Shown here: one piece after another, positions 13,439 through 26,786 of the stretch
How positions within the stretch are numbered: the stretch's first letter is position 1
Layout of the letters: the number at the start of each line of letters is the position of its first letter
NCBI RefSeq assembly: GCF_051401765.1
Contig: NW_027480423.1
Span: 12,834,001 to 12,898,000, forward strand
Length of the DNA: 64,000 nucleotides
Source: Calliopsis andreniformis
Taxonomy: Eukaryota; Arthropoda; Insecta; Hymenoptera; Andrenidae
Direction of reading: 5' to 3'
Translations under genes and position numbers: made by a program
Notes under the pieces: generated by a model
Seen by the model: the letters and a program-made list of their open reading frames with translations, nothing else
Told to the model about the DNA's origin: nothing
The model's database searches: none

Positions 13439-13860
13439 CAAACAGTTAGGGCCTTAGAAGTCAACGCCCGAAACATAAAATACAAAATAAATAGAACAGG
13501 TTTTCCATTGTATAAAACGAATAATTCCTACCAGTGTGAAAGTTATGGTCATTTCTAAGTTCCGGGTAACCTAGGTTTCACTCTAGGGCGTTGCTCCACC
13601 AGATCGAATAGCTAGGGGCTTAGAATTCAACGCCAGAAGGATAAAATACAATATAAATACAACAACTTTACCATCGTATAAAATGAATAATTGCAAACAG
13701 TGTGAAAGTAATGGTCATTTCTACGTTCCGGGCAACCTAGGCTGCACTCTAGGGTGATGCTCCACCAGTTGGAATAGATAGGGACTTAGAATTCAATGCC
13801 AGAAGCATAAAATGCAAAATAAATAGAACAGTTTTTCCATTGTATAAAACGAATAACTGT

Positions 13861-15596
13861 AACCAGTGTGAAAGTACTGGTCATTTCTACGTGCCGGGCA
13901 ACCTAGGCTTCACTGTAGGGCGTTGCTCCACCAAACCGAATAGTTAGGGCCTTAGAAGTCAACGCCCGAAGCATAAAATACAATATAAGTACAACAGTTT
14001 TTCCATCGTATAAAATGAATGATTGCGAACGTTGTGAAAGTAATGGTCATTTCTACGTGCCTGGCAACCAACGTGTCACTCTAGGGCGTTGCTGCTCCAC
14101 ATCTGATAGCTACGGCCTTAGAAGTTAACGCCGGAAGCATAAAATACAATATAAATACAACAGCTTTGCCATCGTATAAAATGAATAATTGCAAACAGTG
14201 TGAAGGTAATAGTCATTTCTACGTTCCGGGCAACCTAGGCTTCTCGCTAGGGTGTTGCTCCACCAGATGGAATAGCTAGGGCCATAGAAGTCAACGCCCG
14301 AAGCATAAAATGCAAAATAAATAGAACAGTTTTTCCATTGTATAAAACGGATAACTGCAACCAGTGTGAAGGTAATGGTCATTTCTACGTTCCGGGCAAC
14401 CTAGGCATCTCCCTAGGTCGGTGCTCTACCAGATCAAACAGTTACGGCCTAAGAAGTTAACGCCAGAAGCATAAATTACAATATATGTACAACAGCTTTT
14501 CCATCGTATATAATGTATATTTGCAAACAGTGTGGAAGTAATAGTCATTTCTACGTTCCGGGCAACCTAGGCTTCTCGCTAGGGTGTTGCTCCACCAGAT
14601 GGAATAGCTAGGGCCATAGAAGTCAACGCCCGAAGCATAAAATGCAAAATAAATACAACAGTTTTTCCATTGTATAAAACGGATAACTGCAACCAGTGTG
14701 AAAGTACTGGTCATTTCTACGTTCCGGGTAACCTAGGTTTCACTCTAGGGCGTTGCTCCACCAGATCTAATAGCTAGGGGCTTAGAATTCAACGCCAGAA
14801 GGATAAAATACAATATAAATACAACAACTTTACCATCGTATAAAATGAATAATTGCAAACAGTGTGAAAGTAATGGTCATTTCTACGTTCCGCGCAACCT
14901 AGGCTGCACTCTAGGGTGTTGCTCCACCAGTTGGAATAGATAGGGACTTAGAATTCAATGCCAGAAGCATAAAATGCAAAATAAAAAGAACAGTTTTTCC
15001 ATTGTATAAAACGAATAACTGTAACCAGTGTGAAAGTACTGGTCATTTCTACGTGCCGGGCAACCTAGGCTTCACTGTAGGGCGTTGCTCCACCAAACCG
15101 AATAGTTAGGGCCTTAGAAGTCAACGCCCGAAGCATAAAATACAATATAAGTACAACAGTTTTTCCATCGTATAAAATGAATGATTGCGAACATTGTGAA
15201 AGTAACGGTCATTTCTACGTGCCTGGCAACCTACGTGTCACTCTAGGGCGTTGCTGCTCCACATCTGATAGCTGCGGCCTTAGAAGTTAACGCCGGAAGC
15301 ATAAAATACAATATAAATACAACAGCTTTGCCATCGTATAAAATGAATAATTGCAAACAGTGTGAAGGTAATGGTCATTTCTACGTTCCGAGCAACCTAT
15401 GCTTCACTCTAGGGCGTTGCACCACCAGATCGAATAGGTAGGGCCATAGAAGTCAACGCCAGAAGCATAAGATACAATAAAAATGCAACAGTTTTTCCAT
15501 CGTATAGCATGACTAATTGCAACCAGTGCGAAAGTAATGATCATTTCGACGTTTCGGGCATCCTAGGCTTAACTCTGAGGCGTTGCTCCACCAGAT
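13861..15596 (+). repeat. Higher-order block S4, copy 2 (~10.5 units)
   Basis: A copy of 11703-13438 with scattered single-base differences, for example CCCTAGGTCGGTG near 14411 against CCCTAGGGCGCTG near 12253. A unit inside it, with TTAACGCCAGAAGC then ATATATGTACAACAGC near 14457, also matches 5161 and 12299. This ties S4 to the older 5.1 kb region. Just downstream, near 15604, one base is missing (GAGCTGGGCC), which shifts later register by one. Confidence 0.85.
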
Positions 15597-15825
15597 CGAA
15601 GAGCTGGGCCTAAGAAGTCAACGCCAGAAGCATAAAATACAATATAAATATAACACTTTTTCCATCGTATAAAACGAATAATAGCAACCAGTGTGAAAGT
15701 TATGGTCATTTCTACGTCCCGGGCAACCTAGGCTTCACCCTAGGGCGTTGTTCCACCACATGGAATAGTTAGGGCCTAGGAAGTCAACGCCAGAAGCATA
15801 AAATACGATATAAATACAACAGCTT

Positions 15826-16570
15826 TTCCATCGTATAAGACGAATAATGGTAACCATTGTGAAAGTTATGGTCATTTCTACGTTCCGGTCAACCTAGGCT
15901 TCACTCTAGGACGTTGCTCCACCAGATCGAGTAGGTAGGGCCTAAGAAGTCAACGCCAGAAGCATAAAATACAATAAAGGTGCAACAGTTTTTCCATCGT
16001 ATAACGGAAATAATTGCAACCGTTGTGAAGGCGATGGTATGTTCTACGTTCCGGGCAACCTAGGCTTCACCCTAGGGCGGTGCTCCACCAGATCAAATAG
16101 TTACGGCCTAAGAAGTCAACGCCAGAAGCATAACTTACAATACAAGTACAACAGCTTTTCCATCGTTTATAATGTATATTTGCAAACAGTGTTAAGGTAA
16201 TGGTCATTTCTACGTTCCGGGCAACCTAGGCTTCACTCTAGGGCGTTGCTCCACCCGATCGAATAGTTAGGGCCTTAGAAGTCAACGCTAGAAGCATACA
16301 ATACAATATAAATACAACACCTTTTCCATCGTATAAAATGAATAATTGCAAACAGTGTGAAGGTCATAGTCATTTCTACGTTCCGGGCATCCTAGACATA
16401 ACTCTGAGGCGTTGCTCCACCAGATCGAAGATCTAGGGCCTTAGAAGCCGACACCAGAAGCATAAACTACAAAATAAATACAACAGTCTTTCCATCGTAT
16501 AAAACGAATAATTGCATCCTATGTGAAAGTAATGGTCATTTCTACGTTCCGGGCAACCTAAGATTCGCTC
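15826..16570 (+). repeat. Partial higher-order copy of 2049-2793
   Basis: The unit order TATAAGACGAATAATGG, then ATAACGGAAATAATTG, then GTTTATAATGTATATTTGC, then CGAAGATCTAGGGCC repeats that at about 2049-2793 (shift 13,777 bp, 83 units minus one base). It also matches the corresponding parts of the 7.4 and 9.0 kb copies. More point differences are visible than between the other S1/S3 copies, for example GTAACCATTG and GAAGGCGATGG. This is a more diverged or gene-converted relative. Confidence 0.8.
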
Positions 16571-16784
16571 CAGGGCGTTGCTGCACCAGATCGAATAGTT
16601 AGGGCCTCAGAAGTCAACGCCAGAAGCATAAAATACAATAAAGATGCAACAGTTTTTCCATCGTTTCACAGGAATAACTGCAACCAGTGTGAATGTACTG
16701 GTCATTTCTACGTTCCTGATAGCCTAGGTTTCACTCTAGGGCGTTGCTGTACCAGATCGAATAGCTAGGGACTTTGAATTCAAC

Positions 16785-17431
16785 GCCAGAAGGATAAAAT
16801 ACAATATAAGTACAACAGTTATTCCATCGTATAAATTGAGTAGTTGCAAACATTGTGAAGGTAATGGTCATTTCTACGTTCCGGGCAACCTAGGCGTAAC
16901 TCTAGGGCGTTATTCCAGCAAATCTGATAGCTACGGCCTTAGAAGTCAACGCCAGAAGGATAAAATACAATATAAGTACAACAGTTATTCTATCGTATAA
17001 AATGAGTAGTTGCAAACATTGTGAAAGTAATGGTCATTTCTACGTTCCGGGCAACCTAGGCGTAACTCTAGGGCGTTATTCCAGCACATCTAATAGCTAC
17101 GGCCTTAGAAGTCAACGCCAGAGGCATAAAATACAATATAAATACAACAGATTTTCCATTGTACCAAACGAATAATTGCAACCTGTGTGGAAGTTATGGA
17201 CATTTGTACATTCCGGGCAACCTAGGCTTCACTCTAGGGCGTTGTACCACCGGATCGAATAGTTAGGGCCTAAGAAGTCAACGCCAGAAGCATAAAATAC
17301 AATATAAATACAACAGATTTTCCATCGTATCAAACGAATAATTGCAACCAGTGTGAAGGTTATGGACATTTGTAAATTCCGGGCAACCTAGGCTTCACTC
17401 TAGGGCGTTGTACCACCGGATCGAATAGTTA
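16785..17431 (+). repeat. Two adjacent single-unit doublets
   Basis: Two neighbouring units (16785-16950 and 16951-17116) share the rare variants AACAGTTATTC, GAGTAGTTGC, CGTAACTCTAGGGCG and TTATTCCAGCA. The next two (about 17117-17282 and 17283-17431) share AACAGATTTTCC, CAAACGAATAATTGC, GGACATTTGTA and TTGTACCACCGGATC. This is the smallest step of array growth visible here: one unit duplicated in tandem and slightly diverged. It marks the border between the 1-16.6 kb mosaic and the next block. Confidence 0.82.
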
Positions 17432-18395
17432 GGGCCTAAGAAGTCAACGCCAGAAGCATAAAATACAATATAAATACAACAGTTTTTCCATCGTATAACA
17501 GGAGTAATTGCAACCAGTGTGAATGTAATGGAATGTTCCACGTTCCGGGCAACCTAGGCTTCACTCTAGGGCAGTGCTCCACCAGATCAAATAGTTAGGG
17601 CCTAAGAAGTCAACGCCAGAAGCATAAAATACAATATAAATACAACAAATTTTCCATCGTATATAATGTATATTTGCAACCAGTGTGAAAGTAATGGTCA
17701 TTTCTACGTTCCGGGCCACCCTGGCTTCACACTAGGGCGTAGCACCACCAGATTGAATGGTTAGGGCCTTAGAAGTCATCGCCAGAAGCGTAAAATACGA
17801 CATAAATACAACAGCTTTTCCATCGTATAAAATGAATAATTGCAACCAGTGTGAAAGATATGGTCATTTCTACGTTCAGGGCAACCTAGGCTTCCACTCT
17901 TGGGCGTTGTTCCACCAGATCGAATAGTTAGGGCCTTAGAAGTCAACGCCAGAAGCATAAACAACAAAATAAATACAACAGCATTTCCATCGTATAAAAC
18001 GAATAATTGCAACCAGTGTGAAAGTTATGGTCATTTCTACGTCCCGGGCAACCTAGGCTTCACTCTAGGGCGGTGTGCCACCAGATCGAATAGTTAGGGC
18101 CTAAGAAGTCAGCGCCAGGAGAATAAAATACAATATAAATACAACAGCTCTGCTATCGTATAAAATGGATAATTGCAAACAGTGTGAAAGTAATGGTCAT
18201 TTCTACGTTCCGAGGAACCTAGGCTTCACTCTAGTGCGTTGCTGCACCAGATCGAATAGTTAGGCCCTCAGAAGTTATCGCCAGAAGCTTAAAATACAAT
18301 AAAGATGCAACAGTTTTTCCATCGTATAAAACGAATAATTGCAACCAGTGTGAAGGTAATGGTCATTTCTACGTTCCGGGCAACCTAGGCTTCAC
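17276..18395 (+). repeat. Higher-order block S6, copy 1
   Basis: Repeated at 18771-19890 with a shift of 1,495 bp (9 units plus 1). Markers are CGTAGCACCACCAG, GCGTAAAATACGACATAAAT near 17789, the one-base insertion GGCTTCCACTC near 17890, CAGCTCTGCTATCG near 18146 and TAGGCCCTCAGAAG near 18262. Copies diverge after GGCTTCAC at 18395. The small frames found at 17776-18097 on both strands are repeat by-products and repeat identically in copy 2. Confidence 0.88.
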
Positions 18396-18770
18396 TCTTT
18401 GGCGTTGCTCCAACAGATAGAATAGTTAGGGCCTTAGGAGTCACCGACAGAAGCATAAAATAGGATATAAATACCACAGCTTTTCCATCGTATAAAACGA
18501 ATAATTGCAACCCGTGTGAAAGATATGGTCATTTCTACGTTCCGGGGAACCTTGGCTTCACTCTAGGTCGTTGTTCCACCAGATTGAGCAGTTAGGGCCT
18601 AAGAAGTCAACGCCAGAATCATAAAATTCAGAATAAATACAACAGCGTTTCCATCGTATGAAACGAATAATTGCAACCAGTGTGAAAGTAACGGCCATTT
18701 CTACGTTCCGGGCATCCTAGACTTTACTCTGAGGCAATACTCCACCAGATCGAATAGATAGGGCCTTAGA

Positions 18771-19890
18771 AGTCAACGCCAGAAGCATAAAATACAATAT
18801 AAATACAACAGATTTTCCTTCGTATCAAACGAATAATTGTAACCAGTGTGAAAGTTATGGACATTTGTAAATTCCGGGCAACCTAGGCTTCACTCTAGGG
18901 CGTTGTACCACCGGATCGAATAGTTAGGGCCTAAGAAGTCAACGCCAGAAGCACAAAATACAATATAAATACAACAGTTTTTCCATCGTATAACAGGAAT
19001 AATTGCAACCAGTGTGAATGTAATGGAATGTTCCACGTTCCGGGCAACCTAGGCTTCACTCTAGGGCAGTGCTCCACCAGATCAAATAGTTAGGGCCTAA
19101 GAAGTCAACGCCAGAAGCATAAAATACAATATAAATACAACAAATTTTCCATCGTATATAATATATATTTGCAACCAGTGTGAAAGTAATGGTCATTTCT
19201 ACGTTCGGGGCAACCCTGGCTTCACACTAGGGCGTAGCACCACCAGATTGAATGGTTAGGGCCTTAGAAGTCATCGCCAGAAGCGTAAAATACGACATAA
19301 ATACAACAGCTTTTCCATCGTATAAAATGAATAATTGCAACCAGTGTGAAAGATATGGTCATTTCTACGTTCAGGGCAACCTAGGCTTCCACTCTTGGGC
19401 GTTGTTCCACCGGATCGAATAGTTAGGGCCTTAGAAGTCAACGCCAGAAGCATAAACAACAAAATAAATACAACAGCCTTTCCATCGTATAAAACGAATA
19501 ATTGCAACCAGTGTGAAAGTTATGGTCATTTCTACGTCCCGGGCAACCTAGGCTTCACTCTAGGGCGGTGTGCCACCAGATCGAATAGTTAGGGCCTAAG
19601 AAGTCAGCGCCAGAAGAATAAAATACAATATAAATACAACAGCTCTGCTATCGTATAAAATGGATAATTGCAAACAGTGTGAAAGTAATGGTCATTTCTA
19701 CGTTCCGAGGAACCTAGGCTTCACTCTAGTGCGTTGCTGCACCAGATCGAATAGTTAGGCCCTCAGAAGTTATCGCCAGAAGCTTAAAATACAATAAAGA
19801 TGCAACAGTTTTTCCATCGTATAAAACGAATAATTGCAACCAGTGTGAAGGTAATGGTCATTTCTACGTTCCGGGCAACCTAGGCTTCAC
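18771..19890 (+). repeat. Higher-order block S6, copy 2
   Basis: A near-identical copy of 17276-18395. Differences are scattered single bases such as GCACAAAATAC near 18952 against GCATAAAATAC, and TTCGGGGCAACC against TTCCGGGCCACC near 17708. Parts of it were copied again farther right, at 20.44-20.75 kb and 20.81-21.42 kb. Confidence 0.87.
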
Positions 19891-20811
19891 CTTAGTGCGT
19901 TGTTCCACCAGATCGAATAGTTAGGGCCTAAGAAGTCAACGCCAGAAGAATAAAATACAATATAAATACAACAGCTTTTCCATCGTATGAAATGAATAAT
20001 TGCAAACAGTGTGAAAGTAATGGTCATTTCTGCGTTCCGGGCTACCCAGGCTTCACTCTAGGGCGTTGCTCCACCAGATGGAATAGTTAGGTCCTTAGAA
20101 GTCAACGCCAGAAGCGTAAAATACGACATAAATACAACAGCTTTTCCATCGTATAAAACGAATAATTGCAACCAGTGTGAAAGTAATGGTCATTTCTACG
20201 TTCTGGGCTACCTAGGTTTCACTCTAGGGCGTTGATCCACCAGTGGGAATAGTTAGCGCCTAAGAAGTCAACGCCAGAAGCATAAAATACAATATAAATA
20301 CAACAGATTTTCCATCGTATCAAACGAATAATTGCAACCAGTGTGAAGGTTATGGACATTTGTAAATTCCGGGCAACCTAGGCTTCACTCTAGGGCGTTG
20401 TACCACCGGATCGAATAGTTAGGGCCTAAGAAGTCAACGCCAGAAGCATAAAATACAATATAAATACAACAGCTCTGCTATCGTATAAAATGGATAATTG
20501 CAAACAGTGTGAAAGTAATGGTCATTTCTACGTTCCGAGGAACCTAGGCTTCACTCTAGTGCGTTGCTGCACCAGATCGAATAGTTAGGCCCTCAGAAGT
20601 TATCACCAGAAGCTTAAAATACAATAAAGATGCAACAGTTTTTCCATCGTATAAAACGAATAATTGCAACCAGTGTGAAGGTAATGGTCATTTCTACGTT
20701 CCGGGCAACCTAGGCTTCACCTTAGTGCGTTGTTCCACCAGATCGAATAGTTAGGGCCTAAGAAGTCAACGCCAGAAGAATAAAATACAATATAAATACA
20801 ACAGCTTTTCC

Positions 20812-21415
20812 ATCGTATTAAACGAATAATTGCAACCAGTGTGAAAGTAACGGCCATTTCTACGTTCCGGGCATCCTAGACTTTACTCTGAGGCAATACT
20901 CCACCAGATCGAATAGATAGGGCCTTAGAAGTCAACGCCAGAAGCATAAAATACAATATAAATACAACAGATTTTCCATCGTATCAAACGAATAATTGCA
21001 ACCAGTGTGAAAGTTATGGACATTTGTAAATTCCGGGCAACCTAGGCTTCACTCTAGGGCGTTGTACCACCGGATCGAATAGTTAGGGCCTAAGAAGTCA
21101 ACGCCAGAAGCATAAAATACAATATAAATACAACAGTTTTTCCATCGTATAACAGGTATAATTGCAACCAGTGTGAATGTAATGGAATGTTCCACGTTCC
21201 GGGCAACCTAGGCTTCACTCTAGGGCAGTGCTCCACCAGATTGAATGGTTAGGGCCTTAGAAGTCATCGCCAGAAGCGTAAAATACGACATAAATACAAC
21301 AGCTTTTCCATCGTATAAAATGAATAATTGCAACCAGTGTGAAAGATATGGTCATTTCTACGTTCAGGGCAACCTAGGCTTCCACTCTTGGGCGTTGTTC
21401 CACCAGATCGAATAG
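20812..21415 (+). repeat. Mosaic third copy of S6-region units, one unit shorter
   Basis: From about 20812 it follows 18653 onward (shift ~2,159), including the rare TTTACTCTGAGGCAATACTC and GTTGTACCACCGG. At about 21237 it jumps from GCTCCACCAGA directly to TTGAATGGTTAGGGCC, which in the S6 copies lies one unit farther on. Exactly one unit is therefore lost relative to copy 2. The jump keeps register, as expected for unequal exchange or replication slippage. Confidence 0.78.
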
Positions 21416-21949
21416 TTAGGGCCTAAGAAGTCAACGCCAGAAGAATAAAATACAGTATAAGTACATCAGTTTTTCCATCATATAACAGGAATAAAGCAAC
21501 GAGTTTGAAAGTGATGGTCATCTCTACGTTCCGGGCACCCTAGGCTTCACTGTAGGGCATTGCTCCACCAGATCGAATAGTTAGGGCCTAAGAGGTCAAC
21601 GCTGGAAGCATAAAATACAATATAAATACAACAGCTTTGCCACCGTATAAAATGAATAATTGCAAACAGTGTGAAAGTAATGGTCATTTCTACGTTCCGG
21701 GCAACCTAGGCTTCACTCTAGGGCGTAGCACCACCAGATTGAATGGTTAGGGCCTTAGAAGTCATCGCCAGGAGCATAAAATAGAATATAAATACAACAG
21801 CTTTTCCATCGTATAAAACGAATAATTGCAACCAGTGTGAATGTTATGGTCGTTTCTACGTTCCGGGCAACCTAGGCTTCACCTTAGGGCGTTGTTCCAC
21901 CAGATCGAATAGTTAGGGCCTAAGAAGTCAACGCAAGAAGAATAAAACA

Positions 21950-22360
21950 CCATATAAGTACAACAGTTTTTCCATCGTATAAAACGAATAATTGCAACCA
22001 GTGTGAATGTTATGGTCATTTCTACGTTCCGGGCAACCTAGGCTTCACTGTATGGCGTTGCTCCGCCACATCGGATACCTACGGCCATAGAAGTCAACGC
22101 CTGAAGCGTAAAATACAATGAAAATACAACAGTCTTTTCATCGTATAACAGGAATAATTGCAACAAGCGTGAAAGTAATGATCGTTTCAGCGTTTCGGAC
22201 ATCCTAGACTTAACTCTGAGGCGTTGCTCCAGACCGAAGAGTCACGGCCTTAGAAGTCAACGCCAGAAGCATAAACTACAAAATAAATACAACAGCCTTT
22301 ATATCGTATAAAACGAATAATTGCAACCAGTGTGAAAGTTATGGTACTTCTACGTTCCGG
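21950..22360 (+). repeat. Higher-order block S7, copy 1
   Basis: Markers GCTCCGCCACATCGGATACC, then GCGTAAAATACAATGAAAAT, then AACAAGCGTGAAAG, then the deleted GCTCCAGACCGAAGAG recur at 28243-28653 (shift ~6,293 bp). A stretch near 22219 lacks several bases of the usual CACCAGATC, and this deletion is shared by both copies, which argues for common descent. Confidence 0.82.
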
Positions 22361-22399
22361 GCAACCTAGGCTTCACTCTAGGGCGTTGCTCCACCATGT

Positions 22400-23325
22400 C
22401 AAATAGTTACGACCTTAGAAGACAACGCCTGAAGCATAAAATACAATAAAAATAGAACAGCTTTTCCATCGTATAGCAGGAATAGTTGCAACAAGTGTGA
22501 AAGTCATGGCAATTTCTAAGTTCCGTGCAACCTATCCTTCACTATAGGGCGTTGCTCCACCAGATCGAGTAGTTAGGTCCTTAGAAGTCAACGCCAGAAG
22601 CATAAAATACGACATAAATACAACAGCTTTTCCATCGTATAAAATGAATAATTGCAACCAGTGTGAAAGATATGGTCATTTCTACGTTCCCGGCGACCTA
22701 GGCTCCACTCTAGGGCTTCGCTTCGCCAGATCGAATAGCAAGGGCCTTTGAATTCAACGCCAGAAGTATGAAACACAATAAAAATGCAACAGTTTTTCCA
22801 TCGTATAACAGGAATAATTGCAACAGTGTGGAAGTAATGGTCATTTCTGCGTTCAGGGCAACCTAGGCTTCACTCTTGGGCGTTGTTCCACCAGACCGAA
22901 TAGTTAGGGCCTAAGAAGTCAACGCCAGAAGAATAAAATACAGTATAAGTACATCAGTTTTTCCATCATATAACAGGAATAAAGCAACGAGTTTGAAAGT
23001 GATGGACATTTCTACGTTCCGGGCACCCTAGGCTTCACTCTAGGGTATTGCTCCACCAGATCGAATAGTTAGGGCCTAAGAAGTCAACGCTGGAAGCATA
23101 GAATACGATATAAATACAACAGCCTTTCCATCGTATAAAACGAATAATTGCAACCAGTGTGAATGTTATGGTCGTTTCTACGTTCCGGGCAACCTAGGCT
23201 TCACCTTAGGGCGTTGTTCCACCAGATCGAAAAGTTAGGGCCTAAGAAGTCAACGCAAGAAGAATAAAACACAATATAAGTACAACAGTTTTTCCATCGT
23301 ATAAAACGAATAATTGCAACCAGTC
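22400..23325 (+). repeat. Higher-order block S8, copy 1
   Basis: Repeated at about 27372-28297, shifted by ~4,972 bp (30 units minus 8 bases, so the interval holds small deletions). Markers are TTTCTAAGTTCCGTGC, GGCTTCGCTTCGCCAG near 22713, ATACAGTATAAGTACATCAG near 22939 and the shortened AATAAAGCAACGAGT near 22979. The small deletion in AATAAAGCAACG occurs at 21481, 22979 and 27950. Confidence 0.85.
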
Positions 23326-25459
23326 TGAAAGTTATGGTACTTCTACGTTCCGGGCAACCTAGGCTTCACTCTTGGGCGTTGCTCCACCAGATCGAATAGT
23401 TAGGGGTTTAGAAATCAACGCCAGAAGCATAAAATAAAATATAAATACAACTGTTTTTCCATCGTATAAAACGAATAAATGCAACCAGTGTGAAAGTAAT
23501 GCCCATTTCTACGTTCCGGGCATCCTTGACTTAACTCTGAGGCATTGCTCCACCACGTCGAATAGCTACGACCTTAGAAGACAGCGCCTGAAGCATAAAA
23601 TACAATAAAAATACAACAGTCTTTCCATCCTATAACAGGAATAATTGCAACCCGTGTGAAAGTGATGGTCATTTGTACGTTCCAGGCAACCTAGGCTTCA
23701 CTCTAGGGCGTTGTTCCACCAGATCGAATTGTTAGGGCCTAAGAAGTCAACGCCAGAAGCATAAGATACAATATTAATATAACAGTTTTTCATCGTGTAA
23801 CAGGAATAATTGCAACCAGCGTGAAAGTTATGGCCATTTCTACGTTCCGGGCAATCTAGGCTTCACACTAGGGCGTTGCTCCACCAGATCGAATAGTTAG
23901 GCCCCAGGAAATCAACGCCAGAAGCATAAAGAACATTAATAGACCAACAGTTTTACCATCGTATAACAGGAATAATTGCAAACAGTTTGAAGGTAATGGT
24001 CATTTCTACGCTCCGGTCAACCTAGGCTTCACTCTAGGGCGTTGTGCCACCAGATCGAATAGTTAGGGCCTAAGAAGTCAGCGCCAGAAGAATAAAATAC
24101 AATATAAATACAACAGCTCTGCTATCGTATAAAACGCATAATTGCAACCAGTGTGAAAGTTATGGTACTTCTACGTTCCGGGCAACCTAGGCTTCACTCT
24201 AGGGCGTTGCTCCACCAGATCGAATAGTTAGGGATTTAGATGTCAACGCCAGAAGCATAAAATACAATGTAGATACAACTGTTTTTCCATCGTATAAAAC
24301 GAATAATTCCGGCCAGTGTGTAAGTTATGGTCATTTCTACGTTACGGGCAACCTAGGCTTCACTCTAGGGCGTTGCTACACCAGATCGAATAGCATGGGG
24401 CTTAGAATTCAACGCCAGAAACATAAAATAAAATAAAAATACAACAGTTTTTCGTCGTGTAACAGGAATAATTGCAACCAGCGTGAAAGTAATGGCCATT
24501 TCTACGTTCCGGGCAATCTAGGCTTCACTCTAGGGCGTTGCTACACCAGATGGAATAGTTACGGCCTTCGAAGTCAACGCCAGAAGCGTAAAATACAATA
24601 TAGGTACAACAGTTTTTCCATCGTATAGCAGGCTTAATTGCAACCAATGTGAAAGTAATGGTCATTTCTACGTTCCGGGCAGCATAGGCTTCACTCTAGG
24701 GCGTTGCTCCACCACATCGAATAGATACGGCCTTCGAAGTCAACGCCAGAAGCATAAAATACAATACAAATACAACAGTCTTTCCATCGTATAACAGGAA
24801 TAATTGCAACCAATGAGAAAGTAATGGTCATTTCTACGTTCCGGTCAACCTGGGCTTCACTCTAGGGCGACGCTCCACCACATCGTATAGATACGGCCTT
24901 AGAAGTCAACGCCAGAAGCATAAAATGCAATATAAATAAAACAGTTTTTCCATCGTATAAAAGGAATAATTGCAAACAATGTGAAAGTGACGGTCATTCC
25001 TACGTTCCGAGCAACGCAGGCTTCACTCTAGGGCATTGCTCCACCAGATCGAATAGTTAGGGTTTAAGAAGTCAACGCCAGAAGCATAAAATACGATATT
25101 AATACAACAGCTTTTCCACTGTATAAAACGAATAAATGCAACCAGTGTGAAAGTAATACCCATTTCTACGTTCCGGGCATCCTAGACTTAACTCTGAGGC
25201 ATTGCTCCACCACGTCGAATAGCTACGACCTTAGAAGACAGCGCCTGAAGCATAAAATACAATAAAAATACAACAGTTTTTCCATCGTATAACAGGAATA
25301 ATTGCAACCAGTGTGAAAGACATTGTCATATCTACGTTCCTGGTAACCTACGCTTCACTCTAGGGCGTTGCTCCACCAGATCGAATACTTAGGGCCTTAG
25401 AAGTCAACGCCCGAAGCATAAAACACAATTTAAATACAACAGCTTTACCATCGTATTAA

Positions 25460-26020
25460 ACGAACAATTCCAACCAGTGTGAAAGTTATGGTCATTTCTA
25501 CGTTTCGGGCAACCTATTCTTGACTCTAGGGCGTTGCTACACCAGATGGAATAGTTACGGCCTGCGAAGTCAACGCCAGAAGCGTAAAATACAATATAAG
25601 TACAACAGTTTTTCTATCGTATAGCAGGATTAATTGCAACGAATGTGAAAGTAATGGTCATTTCTACGTTCCGGGCAACATAGGCTTCACTCTAGGGCGT
25701 TGCTCCACCACATCGAATAGATACGGCCTTCGAAGTCGACGCCAGAAGCATGAAATACAATATAAATAAAACAGTTTTTCCATCGCATAAAATGAATAAT
25801 TGCACCAATGTGGAAGTAATGGTCATTTCTTCGTTACGGGCAACCTAGGCTTCACTCTAGGGCGTTGCTCCACCATGTCAAATAGTTACGACCTTAGAAG
25901 ACAACGCCTGAAGCATAAAATACAATAAAAATACAACAGCTTTTCCATCGTATAACAGGAATAGTTGCAACAAGTGTGAAAGTCATGGCCTTTTCTAAGT
26001 TCCGTGCAACCTACCCTTCA
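25460..26020 (+). repeat. Higher-order block S9, copy 1 (~3.4 units)
   Basis: Recurs at 26787-27347 with a shift of ~1,327 bp (8 units minus 1). Shared markers are TGCTACACCAGATGGAATAG, ATAGCAGGATTAATTGC, TTTCTTCGTTACGGGC near 25837 and CCACCATGTCAAATAG near 25870. A unit with CCACCATGTCAAATAG and GACCTTAGAAGACAACGCC also appears at 22392. Confidence 0.82.
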
Positions 26021-26786
26021 CTCTTCGGCGTTGCTCCACCAGATCGAATAGTTAGGTCCTTAGAAGTCAACGCCAGAGGCATAAAATACGACATAAATAC
26101 AACAGCTTTTCCATCGTATAAAATGAATAATTGCAACCAGTGTGAAAGATATGGTCATTTCTACGTTCCGGGCGACCTAGGCTCCACTCTAGGGCTTCGC
26201 TTCGCCAGATCGAATAGCTAGGGCCTTTGAATTCAACGCCAGAAGTATGAAAAACAATAAAAATACAACAGTTTTTCCATCGTATAACAGGAATAGCTGC
26301 AACAAGTGTGAAAGTCATGGCTATTTCTAAGTTCCGTGCAACCTACGCTTCACTCTCGGGCGTTGCTCCACCAGATCGTATAGTTAGGGCCTAAGAAGTC
26401 AACGCCAGAAGCATAAAACACAATATAAATACAACAGCTTTTCCATCGTATTAAATGAATAATTCCAACCAGTGTGAAAGTTATGGTCATTTCTACGTTT
26501 CGGGCAACCTACGCTTGACTCTAGGGCGTTGGTCCACCAGATCGAATAGTTAGGGCCTTTGAAGCCAACGCCAGAAGCATAAAATAAAATAAAAATACAA
26601 CAATGTTTCAATCGTATAACAGGAATAATTGCAGCAAGTGTGACGGTAATGGTCATTTCTACGTTCTGGGCAACCTAGGCTTCACTCTAAGGCGTTGCTC
26701 CACCAGATCGAATACTAAAGGCCTTAGAAGTCAACGCACGAAGCATAAAACACAATATAAATACAACAGCTTTTCCATTGTGTTAA

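Noticed and set aside
17776..18097. Overlapping opposite-strand frames at 17776-18012 (-) and 17900-18097 (+), repeated at 19271-19592
   Set aside because: The repetition with near-identical peptides follows the 1,495-bp DNA duplication and gives no evidence of protein selection.
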